This document shows, piece after piece, positions 8,328 to 18,517 of a stretch of DNA of 64,000 nucleotides. The translations under genes were made by a program, and so were the position numbers. Numbering within the stretch: the stretch's first letter is position 1; the number at the start of each line of letters is the position of its first letter. The notes below the pieces were generated by a model, which did no database searches, was not told the origin of the DNA, and worked only from the letters and a program-made list of their open reading frames with translations. This DNA is from Burkholderiales bacterium (GTDB lineage: Bacteria > Pseudomonadota > Gammaproteobacteria > Burkholderiales > Burkholderiaceae_F), in contig OKRD01000137.1 of assembly GCA_900290335.1 (NCBI GenBank), positions 1 to 64,000 on the forward strand. The letters run 5' to 3'.

Positions 8328-10538
8328 CTAGATAGCCTGCGGGTCGACCTCGATGCCCCAGCGCAGTACTCCGCGGCTGCCCAGTGCCCGCACCAGCGGC
8401 AGCCAGGCATCGAGGAAAGCGTGCAGGTCGGAGCGACGCCTCGACTCCACTAGCAGTTGACCGCGCGATTCGGATGCGAGCCGCGCCAGGGGCATGGGCA
8501 CGGCGTCGAAGAGCGTGACCGCTTGCGCCTGGGGCAGGCCCTCCTGCAGGGCCGCGCAGCGGCGCAAGAACTCCAGCGCCTGTTCCATCGTGCGTGCTGC
8601 GGAAGTGAGCAATGCGAGATGAACGAAGGGCGGCATGCGCGCGGCGCGGCGCTCTTCGACCTGCTCCTGGGCAAATTCGCCGAAGCTGTGCCGGGCGAGC
8701 GCCGCAAAGAGCGGGTGCTGCGGATAGCGGGTCTGGATTAGCACGCGGCTTGCCTGCCCGGCACGGCCGGCGCGCCCCGCGACCTGCATCAAGACGGCAA
8801 ACAGCCGCTCGGGCGCCCGAAAATCGGCGGCGACCAGTTGTGCGTCGGCATTGAGCACGCCCACCGTGCTCACCCGTCGAAAATCATGGCCCTTGGTGAT
8901 CATCTGGGTGCCCACAAGAATGTCTACTGCGCCCGCGTGGACTGCGTCAAATGCGGCCCCCGCGCGGCTCGCGCCGCGCGCCCCTTGCGTGTTGTCGCGG
9001 TCGATGCGGGCGATACGCGCCTGGGGCCAGGTCTGGCGCACGCTCTCCTCGACCCGCTGGGTCCCCTGGCCGACGCCCTGCAGGTCTTGGTTGCCGCAAT
9101 CGGGGCAGGCGGCCGGAACGCGCTTGCTCCAGCCGCAATGGTGGCAGCGCAGAGTCGCGCCCACCTTGTGATAGGCCGCGAAGGTATCGCAGCGCGGACA
9201 CTTGGACAGCCATTCACAGGCCGCGCAGCGCAGTACCGGGGCAAAGCCGCGCCGATTGATGAATATCAGGGCCTGTTCGCCGCGGGCCAGGGTCAGGTCC
9301 AGCGCCGCGCGCAAGGGCGCGCTCAGTCCCTGCTCGGCCGGAAACCGCCGCAGGTCGATGGTTTCGATCACCGGAACTGCGCCCTCGGTGCTGGCGCGCT
9401 GCGCCAGCTCCAGCAGGCGATAGCGGCCGCATTGGGCCTGGTGCCAGGTCTCTAGCGATGGCGTCGCCGAGCCCAGCACCACCGGAATCGCCTCGAGCTG
9501 CGCGCGCTTGACCGCCAGATCGCGTGCCGAAAAGGGCACGCCGCCGTGGGACTTGAACGAGGAGTCGTGCTCCTCGTCGACCACGATCAGCCGCAGCCGC
9601 GGGATCGAGGCGAACACCGCCGTGCGCGTGCCCAGGATGATCTGCGCCTGGCCCCCGTGCGCCTGCACCCAGGCTAGTGCACGCTCGCGCGGCGCCAGGC
9701 CGCTGTGCAGGCTGATAACGCGGTGCCGCGCAAAGCGCTCGCACAGGCGTGCGTGCAGCTGGGGCGTGAGATTGATCTCGGGTACCAGCAGCAAGGCCTG
9801 CGCACCGTCGCTGCGCGCCAGGATCCGCTCGATCGCACCCAGGTAGACGTCGGTCTTGCCGCTGCCGGTGACGCCAAAGAGCAGGAACGGCGCAAATCCG
9901 CCCGAATCCGCGATCGCACCGATCGCTGCCTGTTGCTCCGCGCGTAGCGCGTGGCCCCGCACGAGCCCCGGGAGTGCGGGCAAGCCCGCGCTCGCGGCGC
10001 TTTGCCCGCTCGGCGCGCCCTGCGCGGCCGCGGCCGATGCGCGGGCACTGCGTGCGGTCGGTAAGCGCCGCAGCAGCGGAGGCAGGGCGGGCAGCGCCAC
10101 CTCCCCCCAGCCAAAGTGGTAGTACTCGGCGGCGAAGCGGCACAGCTCTAGCCAGTTGCCGCCGAGGGTCGGACCCGCGATCCGTGGCCCCAGCGTTCGC
10201 AGGCGCGAATCCTCGAGCTCGCTGTGCGGCGCGAAGCCCACGACGATCCCCACCTGCCGGCGCTTGCCCACGGGCACCGCGCACAGCGACCCCACCTCGA
10301 TCTGCGTAGCCGATGCTGCGCGGCCCTCGGCGGCATTCGGGGCTGCCGGCGGCTTCCCGTCCACGGCTGGCGGCCCATCCGCGAGCCGGTAATCCAGAGG
10401 TTGCGTGATCGGTACATCGACGATCACGCGGGCGAAGAGATTCCGCTGGGACAGGCCAGCGACATCGCGTGAAACTTCAGGATTTCGCCCTAACTCGTTA
10501 ATTTTATTGCTCTCTCTGAGACGGGGATGCGCAGGCAT
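8328..10538 (-). CDS. priA: Primosomal protein N' (replication restart helicase PriA)
   Basis: LLFGVTGSGKTDVYLGAI, VVDEEHDSSFK, zinc-binding CAACEWLSKCPRCDTF...CHHCGWSK, GTQMITKGHDF. Confidence 0.96.
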   Translation of the reverse strand: MPAHPRLRESNKINELGRNPEVSRDVAGLSQRNLFARVIVDVPITQPLDYRLADGPPAVDGKPPAAPNAAEGRAASATQIEVGSLCAVPVGKRRQVGIVVGFAPHSELEDSRLRTLGPRIAGPTLGGNWLELCRFAAEYYHFGWGEVALPALPPLLRRLPTARSARASAAAAQGAPSGQSAASAGLPALPGLVRGHALRAEQQAAIGAIADSGGFAPFLLFGVTGSGKTDVYLGAIERILARSDGAQALLLVPEINLTPQLHARLCERFARHRVISLHSGLAPRERALAWVQAHGGQAQIILGTRTAVFASIPRLRLIVVDEEHDSSFKSHGGVPFSARDLAVKRAQLEAIPVVLGSATPSLETWHQAQCGRYRLLELAQRASTEGAVPVIETIDLRRFPAEQGLSAPLRAALDLTLARGEQALIFINRRGFAPVLRCAACEWLSKCPRCDTFAAYHKVGATLRCHHCGWSKRVPAACPDCGNQDLQGVGQGTQRVEESVRQTWPQARIARIDRDNTQGARGASRAGAAFDAVHAGAVDILVGTQMITKGHDFRRVSTVGVLNADAQLVAADFRAPERLFAVLMQVAGRAGRAGQASRVLIQTRYPQHPLFAALARHSFGEFAQEQVEERRAARMPPFVHLALLTSAARTMEQALEFLRRCAALQEGLPQAQAVTLFDAVPMPLARLASESRGQLLVESRRRSDLHAFLDAWLPLVRALGSRGVLRWGIEVDPQAI

Positions 10539-10829
10539 GCCAGGAAGTGGATAACTATGTGGAAAACTCTTGCGCCTGCTCGCTAAGTGCCTGCCCTAGC
10601 GGGAATTTGACTGGGATGTGACCCTGGTCGTCCGTTATAAAGAGTCTTTATTTTCAATAGCTTGCAGAACGAAATCGAAGTCCGGGGCGGGTAACTTTGC
10701 GGAAAACCGCATGAATACGCGATCTGCCCAGTTTTGTGCATAAGTCAATACCTGTGGCTGCCAATGGAAAAAATCCGTGGCCTGTCGAACCGGTCTGCGG
10801 GGTGGGCACATACTGACCCCCCATATCGC

Positions 10830-11912
10830 TCAAGGCCTGAGTTTGCGGCTGTGGCTGTGGACCGTCTCGACCAGGGCTGCGACGACGTCGGGCGCAGTGA
10901 ACTGCGAGATGCCGTGCCCCAGGTTGAAAACGTGACCGTCGACCCCGCCGTCCGCGCGCCGGGGCGCACCAAAGGCGTCGAGGACCCGCTTGGCCTCCTC
11001 GACGCTGGCCTGTGCCCCGGCCAGCAGCACCATGGGGTCCAGGTTGCCCTGCAGCGCGCAGCGTGTACCGATGCGTGCGCGCGCCTGCCCCAAGTCGACG
11101 ACCCAGTCGACGCCGACCGCATCGCAGCCGGTGGCCGCGATGTCCTCGAGCCACAGTCCACCGCCCTTGGTAAAGACGATGCAGGGTACGCGCTCGCCAT
11201 CGTGCTCGCGGTCCAGGCCACCGACGACCTGCGCCATGGTGGCAAGCGAGCAAGCCCGGTAGGCCGCGTCGGTCAGCACGCCACCCCAGGTATCGAAGAG
11301 CATCACGGCCTGCGCGCCGGCGCGAATCTGGGCGTTGAGATAGTCAGTGACCGCGCGCACGTTGACCGCCAGCAGCTGGCGCATGAGGTCGGCTCTTGTG
11401 TAGAGCATCGACTTGACGAGGCGAAAATCCTCGGAGCCGCCGCCCTCGACCATGTAGCAGGCCAAGGTCCAGGGACTGCCGGAAAAACCGATCAAGGGGA
11501 TGCGATTGCTCAGCGCCTGGCGGATCGAACGCACGGCGTCGAGCACGTAGCGCAGGGACTGCTCGGGATCGGGTGCGGCCAGGGCGGCGACGTCGGCCTC
11601 ACTGCGCACCGGGCGCGCGAATTTTGGGCCTTCGCCGTCGACAAAGTGCAGTCCCAGGCCCATCGCATCGGGAACCGTGAGAATGTCGGAGAACAAGATG
11701 GCCGCATCCAGCGGATAGCGTTCCACCGGCTGCAGCGTGACCTCGGTGGCCAGCTCCGGCGACTTTGCCAAGGCCAGGAAACTGCCCGCCCGGCGCCGGG
11801 TCGCGTTGTATTCTGGCAGGTAGCGCCCGGCCTGGCGCATCAGCCAAATCGGCGTGTACGGCGTGCTCTGGCGCAACAAGGCGCGCAGCAAGGTGTCGTT
11901 GGTGGGCTTCAC
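10830..11912 (-). CDS. hemE: Uroporphyrinogen decarboxylase
   Basis: [47 protein letters not shown] start inferred. Confidence 0.95.
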   Translation of the reverse strand: MKPTNDTLLRALLRQSTPYTPIWLMRQAGRYLPEYNATRRRAGSFLALAKSPELATEVTLQPVERYPLDAAILFSDILTVPDAMGLGLHFVDGEGPKFARPVRSEADVAALAAPDPEQSLRYVLDAVRSIRQALSNRIPLIGFSGSPWTLACYMVEGGGSEDFRLVKSMLYTRADLMRQLLAVNVRAVTDYLNAQIRAGAQAVMLFDTWGGVLTDAAYRACSLATMAQVVGGLDREHDGERVPCIVFTKGGGLWLEDIAATGCDAVGVDWVVDLGQARARIGTRCALQGNLDPMVLLAGAQASVEEAKRVLDAFGAPRRADGGVDGHVFNLGHGISQFTAPDVVAALVETVHSHSRKLRP

Positions 11913-11921
11913 GAACGCTTT

Positions 11922-12272
11922 ATGAATGGTCCGAAGCGCGATTCTCGCACGGGCAATCTTCCCGCCTGGGCGCAGTGGCGCGCCGGCGAACTCGTGCTCG
12001 CGCTGCACGCGCAGCCGGGCGCACGCCGCACCGCTATCGGCGGCGCATACGGTCAGCGGCTCAAGGTCGCATTGCACGCGCCGCCGGTCGACGGCAAGGC
12101 AAACGACGAACTGCTGCGCTATCTGGTTTCGGAACTGGGGCTGCGGCGCAGCCAAGTACGCCTGCTCGCTGGAGCGGCAAGCCGGGAGAAGTCCGTTGCC
12201 ATCGCGTGCGAGGCAGCCGATGCGCAGCGCATGGCAACGCACCTGGCCGCGAGCGGCTCGCACCTGGGGTAA
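11922..12272 (+). CDS. DUF167 (YggU-like) family protein
   Basis: [65 protein letters not shown] matches the DUF167 pattern. Confidence 0.88.
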   Translation: MNGPKRDSRTGNLPAWAQWRAGELVLALHAQPGARRTAIGGAYGQRLKVALHAPPVDGKANDELLRYLVSELGLRRSQVRLLAGAASREKSVAIACEAADAQRMATHLAASGSHLG

Positions 12273-12339
12273 CGAAAAGCCAAAGCACCGCCCCGATCCG
12301 CGGCCGCGCAATCAGCGCAGCCGCGGGGAACCAACGCTC

Positions 12340-12681
12340 TTACTTGCCGACGGGCGTGGCAGGGGCAGCGGGCGCAGCCGCGGACTTGCCCGCGTCGGCC
12401 GGCGCGCCGGTCTTGCCGGCATCGGACTTAGCTTCCGTGGACTTGGTGTCGGTGGACTTGGTCTTCTTCTTGTGCTTTTTCTTGGCGGGCTTGGCCTCGG
12501 CGGGCTTGGCCTCGGCGGACTTGGCCTCGGCGGACTTGGCCTCGGCGGACTTGGCCTCTGGCGCGGCAGCAGGCGCGGCCTTGGCCGGGGCCGGGGTGGC
12601 TGCCGGAGCAGGGCTGGTCTGCGCAACCGCAACGCCCGTGACAAACAAACCGGAGATCAGAACGGCAATCAGCTTTTTCAT
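12340..12681 (-). CDS. Small secreted Ala/Lys/Pro-rich repeat protein
   Basis: MKKLIAVLISGLFVTGVAVAQ signal peptide followed by KSAEA/KPAEA repeats and a KKKHKKKTK stretch. Confidence 0.65.
   Translation of the reverse strand: MKKLIAVLISGLFVTGVAVAQTSPAPAATPAPAKAAPAAAPEAKSAEAKSAEAKSAEAKPAEAKPAKKKHKKKTKSTDTKSTEAKSDAGKTGAPADAGKSAAAPAAPATPVGK
12490..12559. repeat. 15-bp in-frame tandem repeat (cttggcctcggcgg[a/g])
   Basis: About four direct copies plus a degenerate fifth, encoding the KSAEA/KPAEA repeats. Confidence 0.9.
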
Positions 12682-12831
12682 GTTTCTTTCCAGATAATGT
12701 TGGGGGTATCCAAGGTCGGCTGCCCGAACGCGCTGGCACCGACATCGCGCTCTTCTTGATTCGAGCTCGCCTGGGCTCAACGCGCCAGGCGCCCAATTCG
12801 TTGACGCGCCGCGGCCGGCCGCCGCTCAAGT

Positions 12832-12861
12832 AAAAAAGGCGGGCCCACGGCCCGCCCTTTC
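12832..12861 (-). terminator. Rho-independent terminator (possibly bidirectional)
   Basis: AAAAAAGGCGGGCCCACGGCCCGCCCTTT hairpin; U-tract on the minus strand just after the 12887-13111 CDS. Confidence 0.8.
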
Positions 12862-12886
12862 AAGACAGCAAGAAGTATCGTGCTAC

Positions 12887-13111
12887 TTACTTCTTCATGT
12901 CGTCCTTCTTCATGTCGTCCTTCTTGGCGTCGGTCTTGGCAGGCGCCTTCATGTCGGACTTGGCTTCCGTCTTGGTGACGGTCTTGGTCTCGGTCTTCTT
13001 CGTTTCGGTCTTCGTTTCGACCTTCTTCGTATCGTCCTTCTTCATGTCGTCGGCGTAAGCAGCACCGGCGGCGAACATCGAAGCGACCAACATAGCAAGC
13101 AGTTTCTTCAT
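12887..13111 (-). CDS. Small secreted Lys/Thr/Asp-rich low-complexity protein
   Basis: MKKLLAMLVASMFAAGAAYA signal peptide then DDMKKDDTKKVETKTETKKTETKTVTK repeats; followed by a terminator. Confidence 0.65.
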   Translation of the reverse strand: MKKLLAMLVASMFAAGAAYADDMKKDDTKKVETKTETKKTETKTVTKTEAKSDMKAPAKTDAKKDDMKKDDMKK

Positions 13112-13310
13112 TTTGGTTCCGTGGAAAGTTGATTGGAAATTGCAGAGCGTTCGACCGCCGGTTAACACGTTCGGCACATTCGCCCTGCATCGATAACGCG
13201 GCACTGCCGCCGGTCGTTGACACAGGTCTTGGAGCGAACCCGGTCCTAACGGCCAGCGGGCCGTGCCGGCACGCTTGCTTGTCAGCGCCCCGGCACCGCT
13301 CGGGCGCAGA

Positions 13311-13655
13311 CTATGGACGGGAATCGGGCGTCCTGGCGGCATCACGCGCGCGCCGCCGGCCCAACAGCAGCAGCGGCCATAGCCAGATCGAGATCATCCA
13401 CTTGGCTAGCCGCGCCATCGTGAAGGGAGCCGATTCTGCGGCCAGCGTGATGCGAAACAGCAGCACGGCGCCCGCCAAAACCCAGGCCAGCAGGCCGAAG
13501 TACGAATATGCGCGAACCGCGTAGCTCCCAGGAACTTGGGATGCGGCCAATGCGGCGAGCAGCACAGAGAGCACGACGGCCAGCAGCAGGGCCACCAACG
13601 CGCCGCCCATCCGGCCCAGGGGATCGCGGCCCGGAGGGCGATCAACGACCTTCAT
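13311..13655 (-). CDS. Small hypothetical membrane protein
   Basis: Three hydrophobic segments ([56 protein letters not shown]). Confidence 0.6.
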   Translation of the reverse strand: MKVVDRPPGRDPLGRMGGALVALLLAVVLSVLLAALAASQVPGSYAVRAYSYFGLLAWVLAGAVLLFRITLAAESAPFTMARLAKWMISIWLWPLLLLGRRRARDAARTPDSRP

Positions 13656-13717
13656 TGCGCCCGCCGACGGGATCCGAGGTGGCGCACCGGTCCCGCCCGG
13701 ATACACGCGCTACAGTC

Positions 13718-15115
13718 ATGACGATGATGTCCGATCTCGATCCCATTGTTGCCATCGCCACCGCGCCCGGCCGCGGCGGCATCGGCATTGTGCGCATTTC
13801 CGGGCGCAACATCCAGCCGATCCTCGCGGGCATCCTGGGTGCCGAGCAGGCCGGCCGGCTGCAGCCACGGCATGCCCTCCACGCGCGCTTTCTCGATGCG
13901 GACGGTGGGGCAATCGACACCGGACTCGCGCTGCTATTTCCGGGCCCGCATTCGTACACCGGCGAGACCGTGCTGGAGCTGCAGGGCCACGGCGGGCCGG
14001 TCGTCCTGCGGATGGTGCTGGCTCGCTGTCTGCAAGCCGGGCAATCGCTGGGCACACGCATCGCCGAGCCCGGCGAGTTCACGCGGCGCGCCTTTGTCAA
14101 CGACCGCCTCGACCTGGCACAGGCCGAGGCGGTCGCCGACCTGATCGACGCGGGCACGGCCGCGGCTGCGCGCAGCGCGCTGCGCTCGCTGCACGGGGAA
14201 TTCTCCACGGCCGCGAGCGCGCTGGCCGCCGAGTTGACCGGGCTGCGCGCACTGACCGAGGCGACGCTGGACTTCCCCGAGGAGGAGATCGACTTTCTGC
14301 GGGCCGCAGATGCCGCCACACGCCTGGAGCGCGCCGCCACCGCGCTCGAGCAAGTGCGCCGGCGCGCGCGCCAGGGCGCAATGCTGCGCGAAGGGCTGCA
14401 TGTGGTGCTGGTCGGCGCGCCCAACGTCGGCAAGTCAAGCCTGCTCAATGCGCTGGCCGGCGAGGACGTCGCCATCGTCACCGAGCATCCGGGCACCACG
14501 CGCGACCGGATCGAGCGCGCCGTCGAGGTCGGCGGAATCGCCTTGAACATCATCGACACCGCGGGCCTGCGGGCCACGAGCGACGCCATCGAAGGCATCG
14601 GCATCGAGCGGACCCTCGCTGCCGTCGAGAGCGCCGACCTGGTGCTCGAGCTGCGTGACGACCAGCATCCCGGGGACGACCTAGCCGAACGCCAGTGGCT
14701 CGAGCGGGCCCTGGAGCAGCGCCTCGCGCCGGGCACGGCGCGCCTGACCGTGCACAACAAGATCGACCTCACGGGGGCTGCACCGGGCGAGCACGGCGGA
14801 CGCGTGTACCTATCGGCCCAGACGGGCGCGGGCATCGACAGCCTGCGCTCGGAGCTGCTGCGCGTGGCCGGCTGGGACGCCGGCACGAGCGGCGAGACGG
14901 TCTTCCTGGCGCGCGAGCGTCACCTGCAGGCGCTGGCCCGCGCCAGCGATCACCTGAGCCAGGCGCGCGCCCACGCCGGGGCCGGCGCCGCCCGACTCGA
15001 GCTCTTTGCCGAGGAGCTGCGGCTGGCCGCCGATGCGCTGGGGGAAATTACCGGTGCACTGTCCTCGGACGATCTGCTGGGCGAGATCTTCGGGCGCTTT
15101 TGCATCGGGAAGTAG
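13718..15115 (+). CDS. mnmE: tRNA uridine-5-carboxymethylaminomethyl GTPase MnmE
   Basis: [52 protein letters not shown]-terminal FCIGK. Confidence 0.97.
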   Translation: MTMMSDLDPIVAIATAPGRGGIGIVRISGRNIQPILAGILGAEQAGRLQPRHALHARFLDADGGAIDTGLALLFPGPHSYTGETVLELQGHGGPVVLRMVLARCLQAGQSLGTRIAEPGEFTRRAFVNDRLDLAQAEAVADLIDAGTAAAARSALRSLHGEFSTAASALAAELTGLRALTEATLDFPEEEIDFLRAADAATRLERAATALEQVRRRARQGAMLREGLHVVLVGAPNVGKSSLLNALAGEDVAIVTEHPGTTRDRIERAVEVGGIALNIIDTAGLRATSDAIEGIGIERTLAAVESADLVLELRDDQHPGDDLAERQWLERALEQRLAPGTARLTVHNKIDLTGAAPGEHGGRVYLSAQTGAGIDSLRSELLRVAGWDAGTSGETVFLARERHLQALARASDHLSQARAHAGAGAARLELFAEELRLAADALGEITGALSSDDLLGEIFGRFCIGK

Positions 15116-15150
15116 CGCTTGCAAGGTGTACCAAGAGATCTAGGAAGGCA

Positions 15151-15640
15151 TTGCAAGTCCGCCTCGCGGAAGGCTTCCTGCTGTTCTGGGCAGCTTCCAC
15201 CGGCAGCGCCGTGGCCACGGCGTTCGGCCCGCGCTTTGAGGCCTTGAAGCAGCATGGGAGGGACTTCGGCCTAGCCTTCGCCTCGGCGCATCTCGTCCCT
15301 GTCGGCCTCATCGCCTGGCTGTGCTGGATTGGTGCGACGCCGGCGACCGGCGTATTCGTGTTCATAGGCATCGCGCTCGCCTTTACCTACCCGCTTGCCC
15401 TGCTCTCGATCCGGCGCCTGCAACCAGTTCTTGGTCGCACCATTTGGTGGCTGGTGCGCACGGTCGCCGTGAACTACATCACCGTCGGCTTCTGGAGACA
15501 TCCCTTGCAAGGCGGGGCGAAGCACATCATCGAAAGCCGGCCTTTTGCCATCTTGCGCATTGCCGGCCCGATCCTGTACTTCGTCGCTCTTTCGCTGTCG
15601 ACCACGGGGCTCGGGCGGGCCCGTCTTGCCCGCATCCGGC
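15151..15640 (+). pseudogene. Probable 5'-truncated membrane protein remnant
   Basis: Coherent hydrophobic protein reading (EGFLLFWAASTGSAVATAFGPRFEALKQHGRDFGLAFASAHLVPVGLIAWLCW...) with no ATG, only a TTG; it begins abruptly after mnmE and its C-terminus becomes Arg-rich noise. Confidence 0.4.
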
Positions 15641-15856
15641 CGTCACGCGAACACCATCGCAAGCCTGCTGCCCGCTGCAAGCGGTCAAGGGCGACTGCGC
15701 CCAACATGCGGCAAGCGCGTTCCGCGCGACCGTCCAGGACGGCGGGGTTCCGGAACCTGGGCACGGATATTCGTGGGAGCCGGCAGGACCCTAAGACTGC
15801 ACTGGCGCTCAGGAGAATTTGCGGCGCCTTTGACGTGGCAAATCGGGCAGCGCTTG

Positions 15857-16008
15857 TTAGCCCCGCACCTGCGCCACGTGCGCAGCCAGGCGGCCGATGC
15901 TTTGTGTCCACCCGGCTTGCATGCCCTCGAGAAACTTCGCCGCATGGGATCGGCAAGGGCGGCGAAGGTGGCATCCAGGCGCTCTGGGGACATGCTTTGT
16001 AAAACCAT
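15857..16008 (-). pseudogene. ArsR-family N-terminus joined out of frame to SRPBCC C-terminus (remnant)
   Basis: MSPERLDATFAALADPMRR (ArsR-like) in one frame, then AKFLEGMQAGWTQSIGRLAAHVAQVRG* (SRPBCC/AHSA1-like tail) in another frame. Confidence 0.7.
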
Positions 16009-16178
16009 TCGGCTATATAAGCAATTAGTAAATTATGCCTGTCCCCTGAAACGGTCAAGGCCTAGGTAACATGCGCCAAGGCGCTCGCGCGCGATGGCGC
16101 TGGGCAGCCGCGCTGCTTTGCACAGTCACGGTGGAATGGGTGGCGAAGGTCGCAGGAGTTTGACGGGGACGGGCCGCA

Positions 16179-16976
16179 ATGCGTCTTACCTTGTACGATC
16201 TGCGTCGCCTGGCAGGCGAGCGCAAGCTGGCAACGCTGACTTGCTACGACGCGAGCTTTGCCGCCGTGCTCGATGCCGCCGAGGTCGACATGCTGCTGAT
16301 CGGCGACTCCCTGGGTATGGTAATCCAGGGCCATGACTCGACGCTGCCGGTGACGGTGGCCGACGTCGCCTACCACACGCGCGCGGTCGTGCGCGGGGCC
16401 CCCCGGCCGTGGATCGTGGCCGACATGCCCTTCGGTTCCTACCAGCAAAGCCCACAGCAGGCGCTGGCCAACGCCGTCGCGCTGATGCAGGCGGGCGCGC
16501 AGATGGTCAAGCTCGAGGGCGGCGCCGAGATGGCCGCGACGATCAAGTTTCTCGTGCAGCGCGGCGTCCCGGTGTGCGGGCACGTCGGCTTGACTCCCCA
16601 GCACGTGAACGCCTTCGGCGGCTACCGGGTGCAGGGGCGAGGCAGCGGCGCCGAGGCCGTGCGCCAGGCGGCTGCGGCCGTGGAGGACGCCGGCGCGGCG
16701 ATGCTGGTGATCGAGGCGGTGCCCGAGCCCGTGGCCAGCGCGATCGCCGCGCAGAGCCGATCGCTTACCATCGGCATCGGCGCCAGCGCCGATTGCCATG
16801 GGCAGGTACTGGTGCTGCACGATATGCTGGGCGCCGGGCTGGGCAAGCGCCCGCGGTTCGTGCGCAATTTCCTGGAAGGCACCGGTTCCATCCCGGCGGC
16901 CGTGCGCAGCTACGTCGCCGAGGTGCGCGCGGGCCGTTTTCCCGCAGCCGAAAACGTGTATCCCGAGATGCCGTAA
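16179..16976 (+). CDS. panB: 3-methyl-2-oxobutanoate hydroxymethyltransferase
   Basis: LATLTCYDASFAAVLDAAEVDMLLIGDSLGMVIQGHDSTLPVT, GHVGLTPQHVNAFGGYRVQGR. Confidence 0.96.
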   Translation: MRLTLYDLRRLAGERKLATLTCYDASFAAVLDAAEVDMLLIGDSLGMVIQGHDSTLPVTVADVAYHTRAVVRGAPRPWIVADMPFGSYQQSPQQALANAVALMQAGAQMVKLEGGAEMAATIKFLVQRGVPVCGHVGLTPQHVNAFGGYRVQGRGSGAEAVRQAAAAVEDAGAAMLVIEAVPEPVASAIAAQSRSLTIGIGASADCHGQVLVLHDMLGAGLGKRPRFVRNFLEGTGSIPAAVRSYVAEVRAGRFPAAENVYPEMP

Positions 16977-17288
16977 GGGTTGATCGCGCTAGGCCGCTTA
17001 TGGACTGGCGCGCGCCAGGGGAATGGAGTACCTTTCACACCGCAGTCGATTTCTGCGCTGCGAATTCCGGCTCCAAATGCTAGTCCGCTTAACACCTCGC
17101 GATTTCATTGCAGTCCTATTGCAACTCGCCTGCGTCCCGTACTCTCGTCCCCTCCCGCAGTTCCGTTGCAACGCCGTCCTCATGCAATCCATGTCGCAGT
17201 GCTATCCCGGTAATCGCGCATCTGTACCGCACCAATCGTTTGCGCGCCGCGGGCGCCCCCCGTGTTTTCTTCGTATGAGAGAAGTGAT

Positions 17289-17495
17289 ATGCCGACAGGC
17301 ACCGTGAAGTGGTTCAACGAGACCAAGGGCTTTGGCTTCATCAAACCCGACGATGGCGGCAGTGACGTGTTCGCCCATTACAGCGGGATCAAGTCCAAGG
17401 GTTTTCGAACGTTGAAGGAAAACCAGCGGGTGGAGTATCAGGTCCAACAGGGGCAAAAAGGTCCGCAAGCGGTCGAGATCAACGTACTTTCCTGA
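17289..17495 (+). CDS. Cold-shock protein (CspA family)
   Basis: [34 protein letters not shown]. Confidence 0.96.
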   Translation: MPTGTVKWFNETKGFGFIKPDDGGSDVFAHYSGIKSKGFRTLKENQRVEYQVQQGQKGPQAVEINVLS

Positions 17496-17519
17496 GACGA
17501 GCCCGACAGGGCCCGGATT

Positions 17520-17549
17520 GAAAGGCCGGTCGCAGCACCGGCCTTTTTT
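17520..17549 (+). terminator. Rho-independent terminator after the csp gene
   Basis: AAGGCCGGTCGCAGCACCGGCCTTTTTT. Confidence 0.88.
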
Positions 17550-17736
17550 CTTGGCGCATGGCGATTCGGCCCGCCGCTAGGCGCTAACAACGAGGGCTGC
17601 GCCGTATACTGCCGCCAGCGCCGAGGCGGCGGCAGCCAAGCGAAGAGCCTGCGCCGTTCCCGCGAAAACAAAACGGCCGGACAAATCGTCAACAAGGGGA
17701 CACCGGGCGGGTTGCATTTCCGCCGCGGACGCTTGC

Positions 17737-18516
17737 GTGGGCACCGAGGATCTAATTCTTCATACGCGGGATCTGGGCAAGGATTTCCGCGGCTTCACGG
17801 CTGTCAACGGCGTGGAACTTCGTGTCGCGCGCGGTTCGATCCATGCGCTGATCGGGCCCAACGGCGCCGGCAAGACAACCTGCTTTAACCTGCTCACCCG
17901 CTTTCTGCCGGCCACGCGCGGCACGATCCATTTCAACGGGCTCGACATCACGGGCGCCGCGCCGCAGGACGTTGCGCGCCGCGGCCTGGTTCGGTCCTTT
18001 CAGATCTCGTCGGTGTTCGCGCAGATGAGCGTGCTGCAGAATGTGCGCATCGCCCTGCAGCGCGCCACCGGGTTCACCTACCAGTTCTGGCGCAGCGACC
18101 GCGTGCTGCGCCAGCTCGATGCGCGGGCGCGCGAGCTGCTCGAGCAGGTCGGCCTGGCCTCCGATGCCGAGCAGCGCACGGTGGAGTTGCCGTACGGGCG
18201 CAAGCGCGCGCTGGAGATCGCCACCACGATGGCGGCCGAGCCCGAGCTTATGCTGCTGGACGAGCCCACGCAGGGCATGGGGCACGAGGACGTGGGCCGG
18301 ATCACCGAGCTCATCCGGCGGGTCGCGGCCGGCCGCACCGTACTCATGGTCGAGCACAACATGGGCGTGATCGCCGGGCTGTGCGACCGGATCACGGTAC
18401 TGGCGCGCGGCTCGGTGCTGGCCGAGGGCAGCTACGCCGAGGTCTCGGCCAATGCCGCGGTGCGCGAGGCCTACATGGGCGTGAGCGACGACGAGCTGCA
18501 AGGCGCCACGCACTGA
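17737..18516 (+). CDS. livG: Branched-chain amino acid-type ABC transporter ATP-binding protein (LivG-like)
   Basis: Walker A GPNGAGKTTCFNLL, VELPYGRKRALEIATTMA, LLLDEPTQGM; operon context. Confidence 0.92.
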   Translation: MGTEDLILHTRDLGKDFRGFTAVNGVELRVARGSIHALIGPNGAGKTTCFNLLTRFLPATRGTIHFNGLDITGAAPQDVARRGLVRSFQISSVFAQMSVLQNVRIALQRATGFTYQFWRSDRVLRQLDARARELLEQVGLASDAEQRTVELPYGRKRALEIATTMAAEPELMLLDEPTQGMGHEDVGRITELIRRVAAGRTVLMVEHNMGVIAGLCDRITVLARGSVLAEGSYAEVSANAAVREAYMGVSDDELQGATH

Positions 18517-18517
18517 C

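Noticed and set aside
12480-13020. Repeats in the Lys-rich genes as a CRISPR array
   Set aside because: Repeats are short, contiguous and in-frame coding with no spacers; no cas genes nearby.
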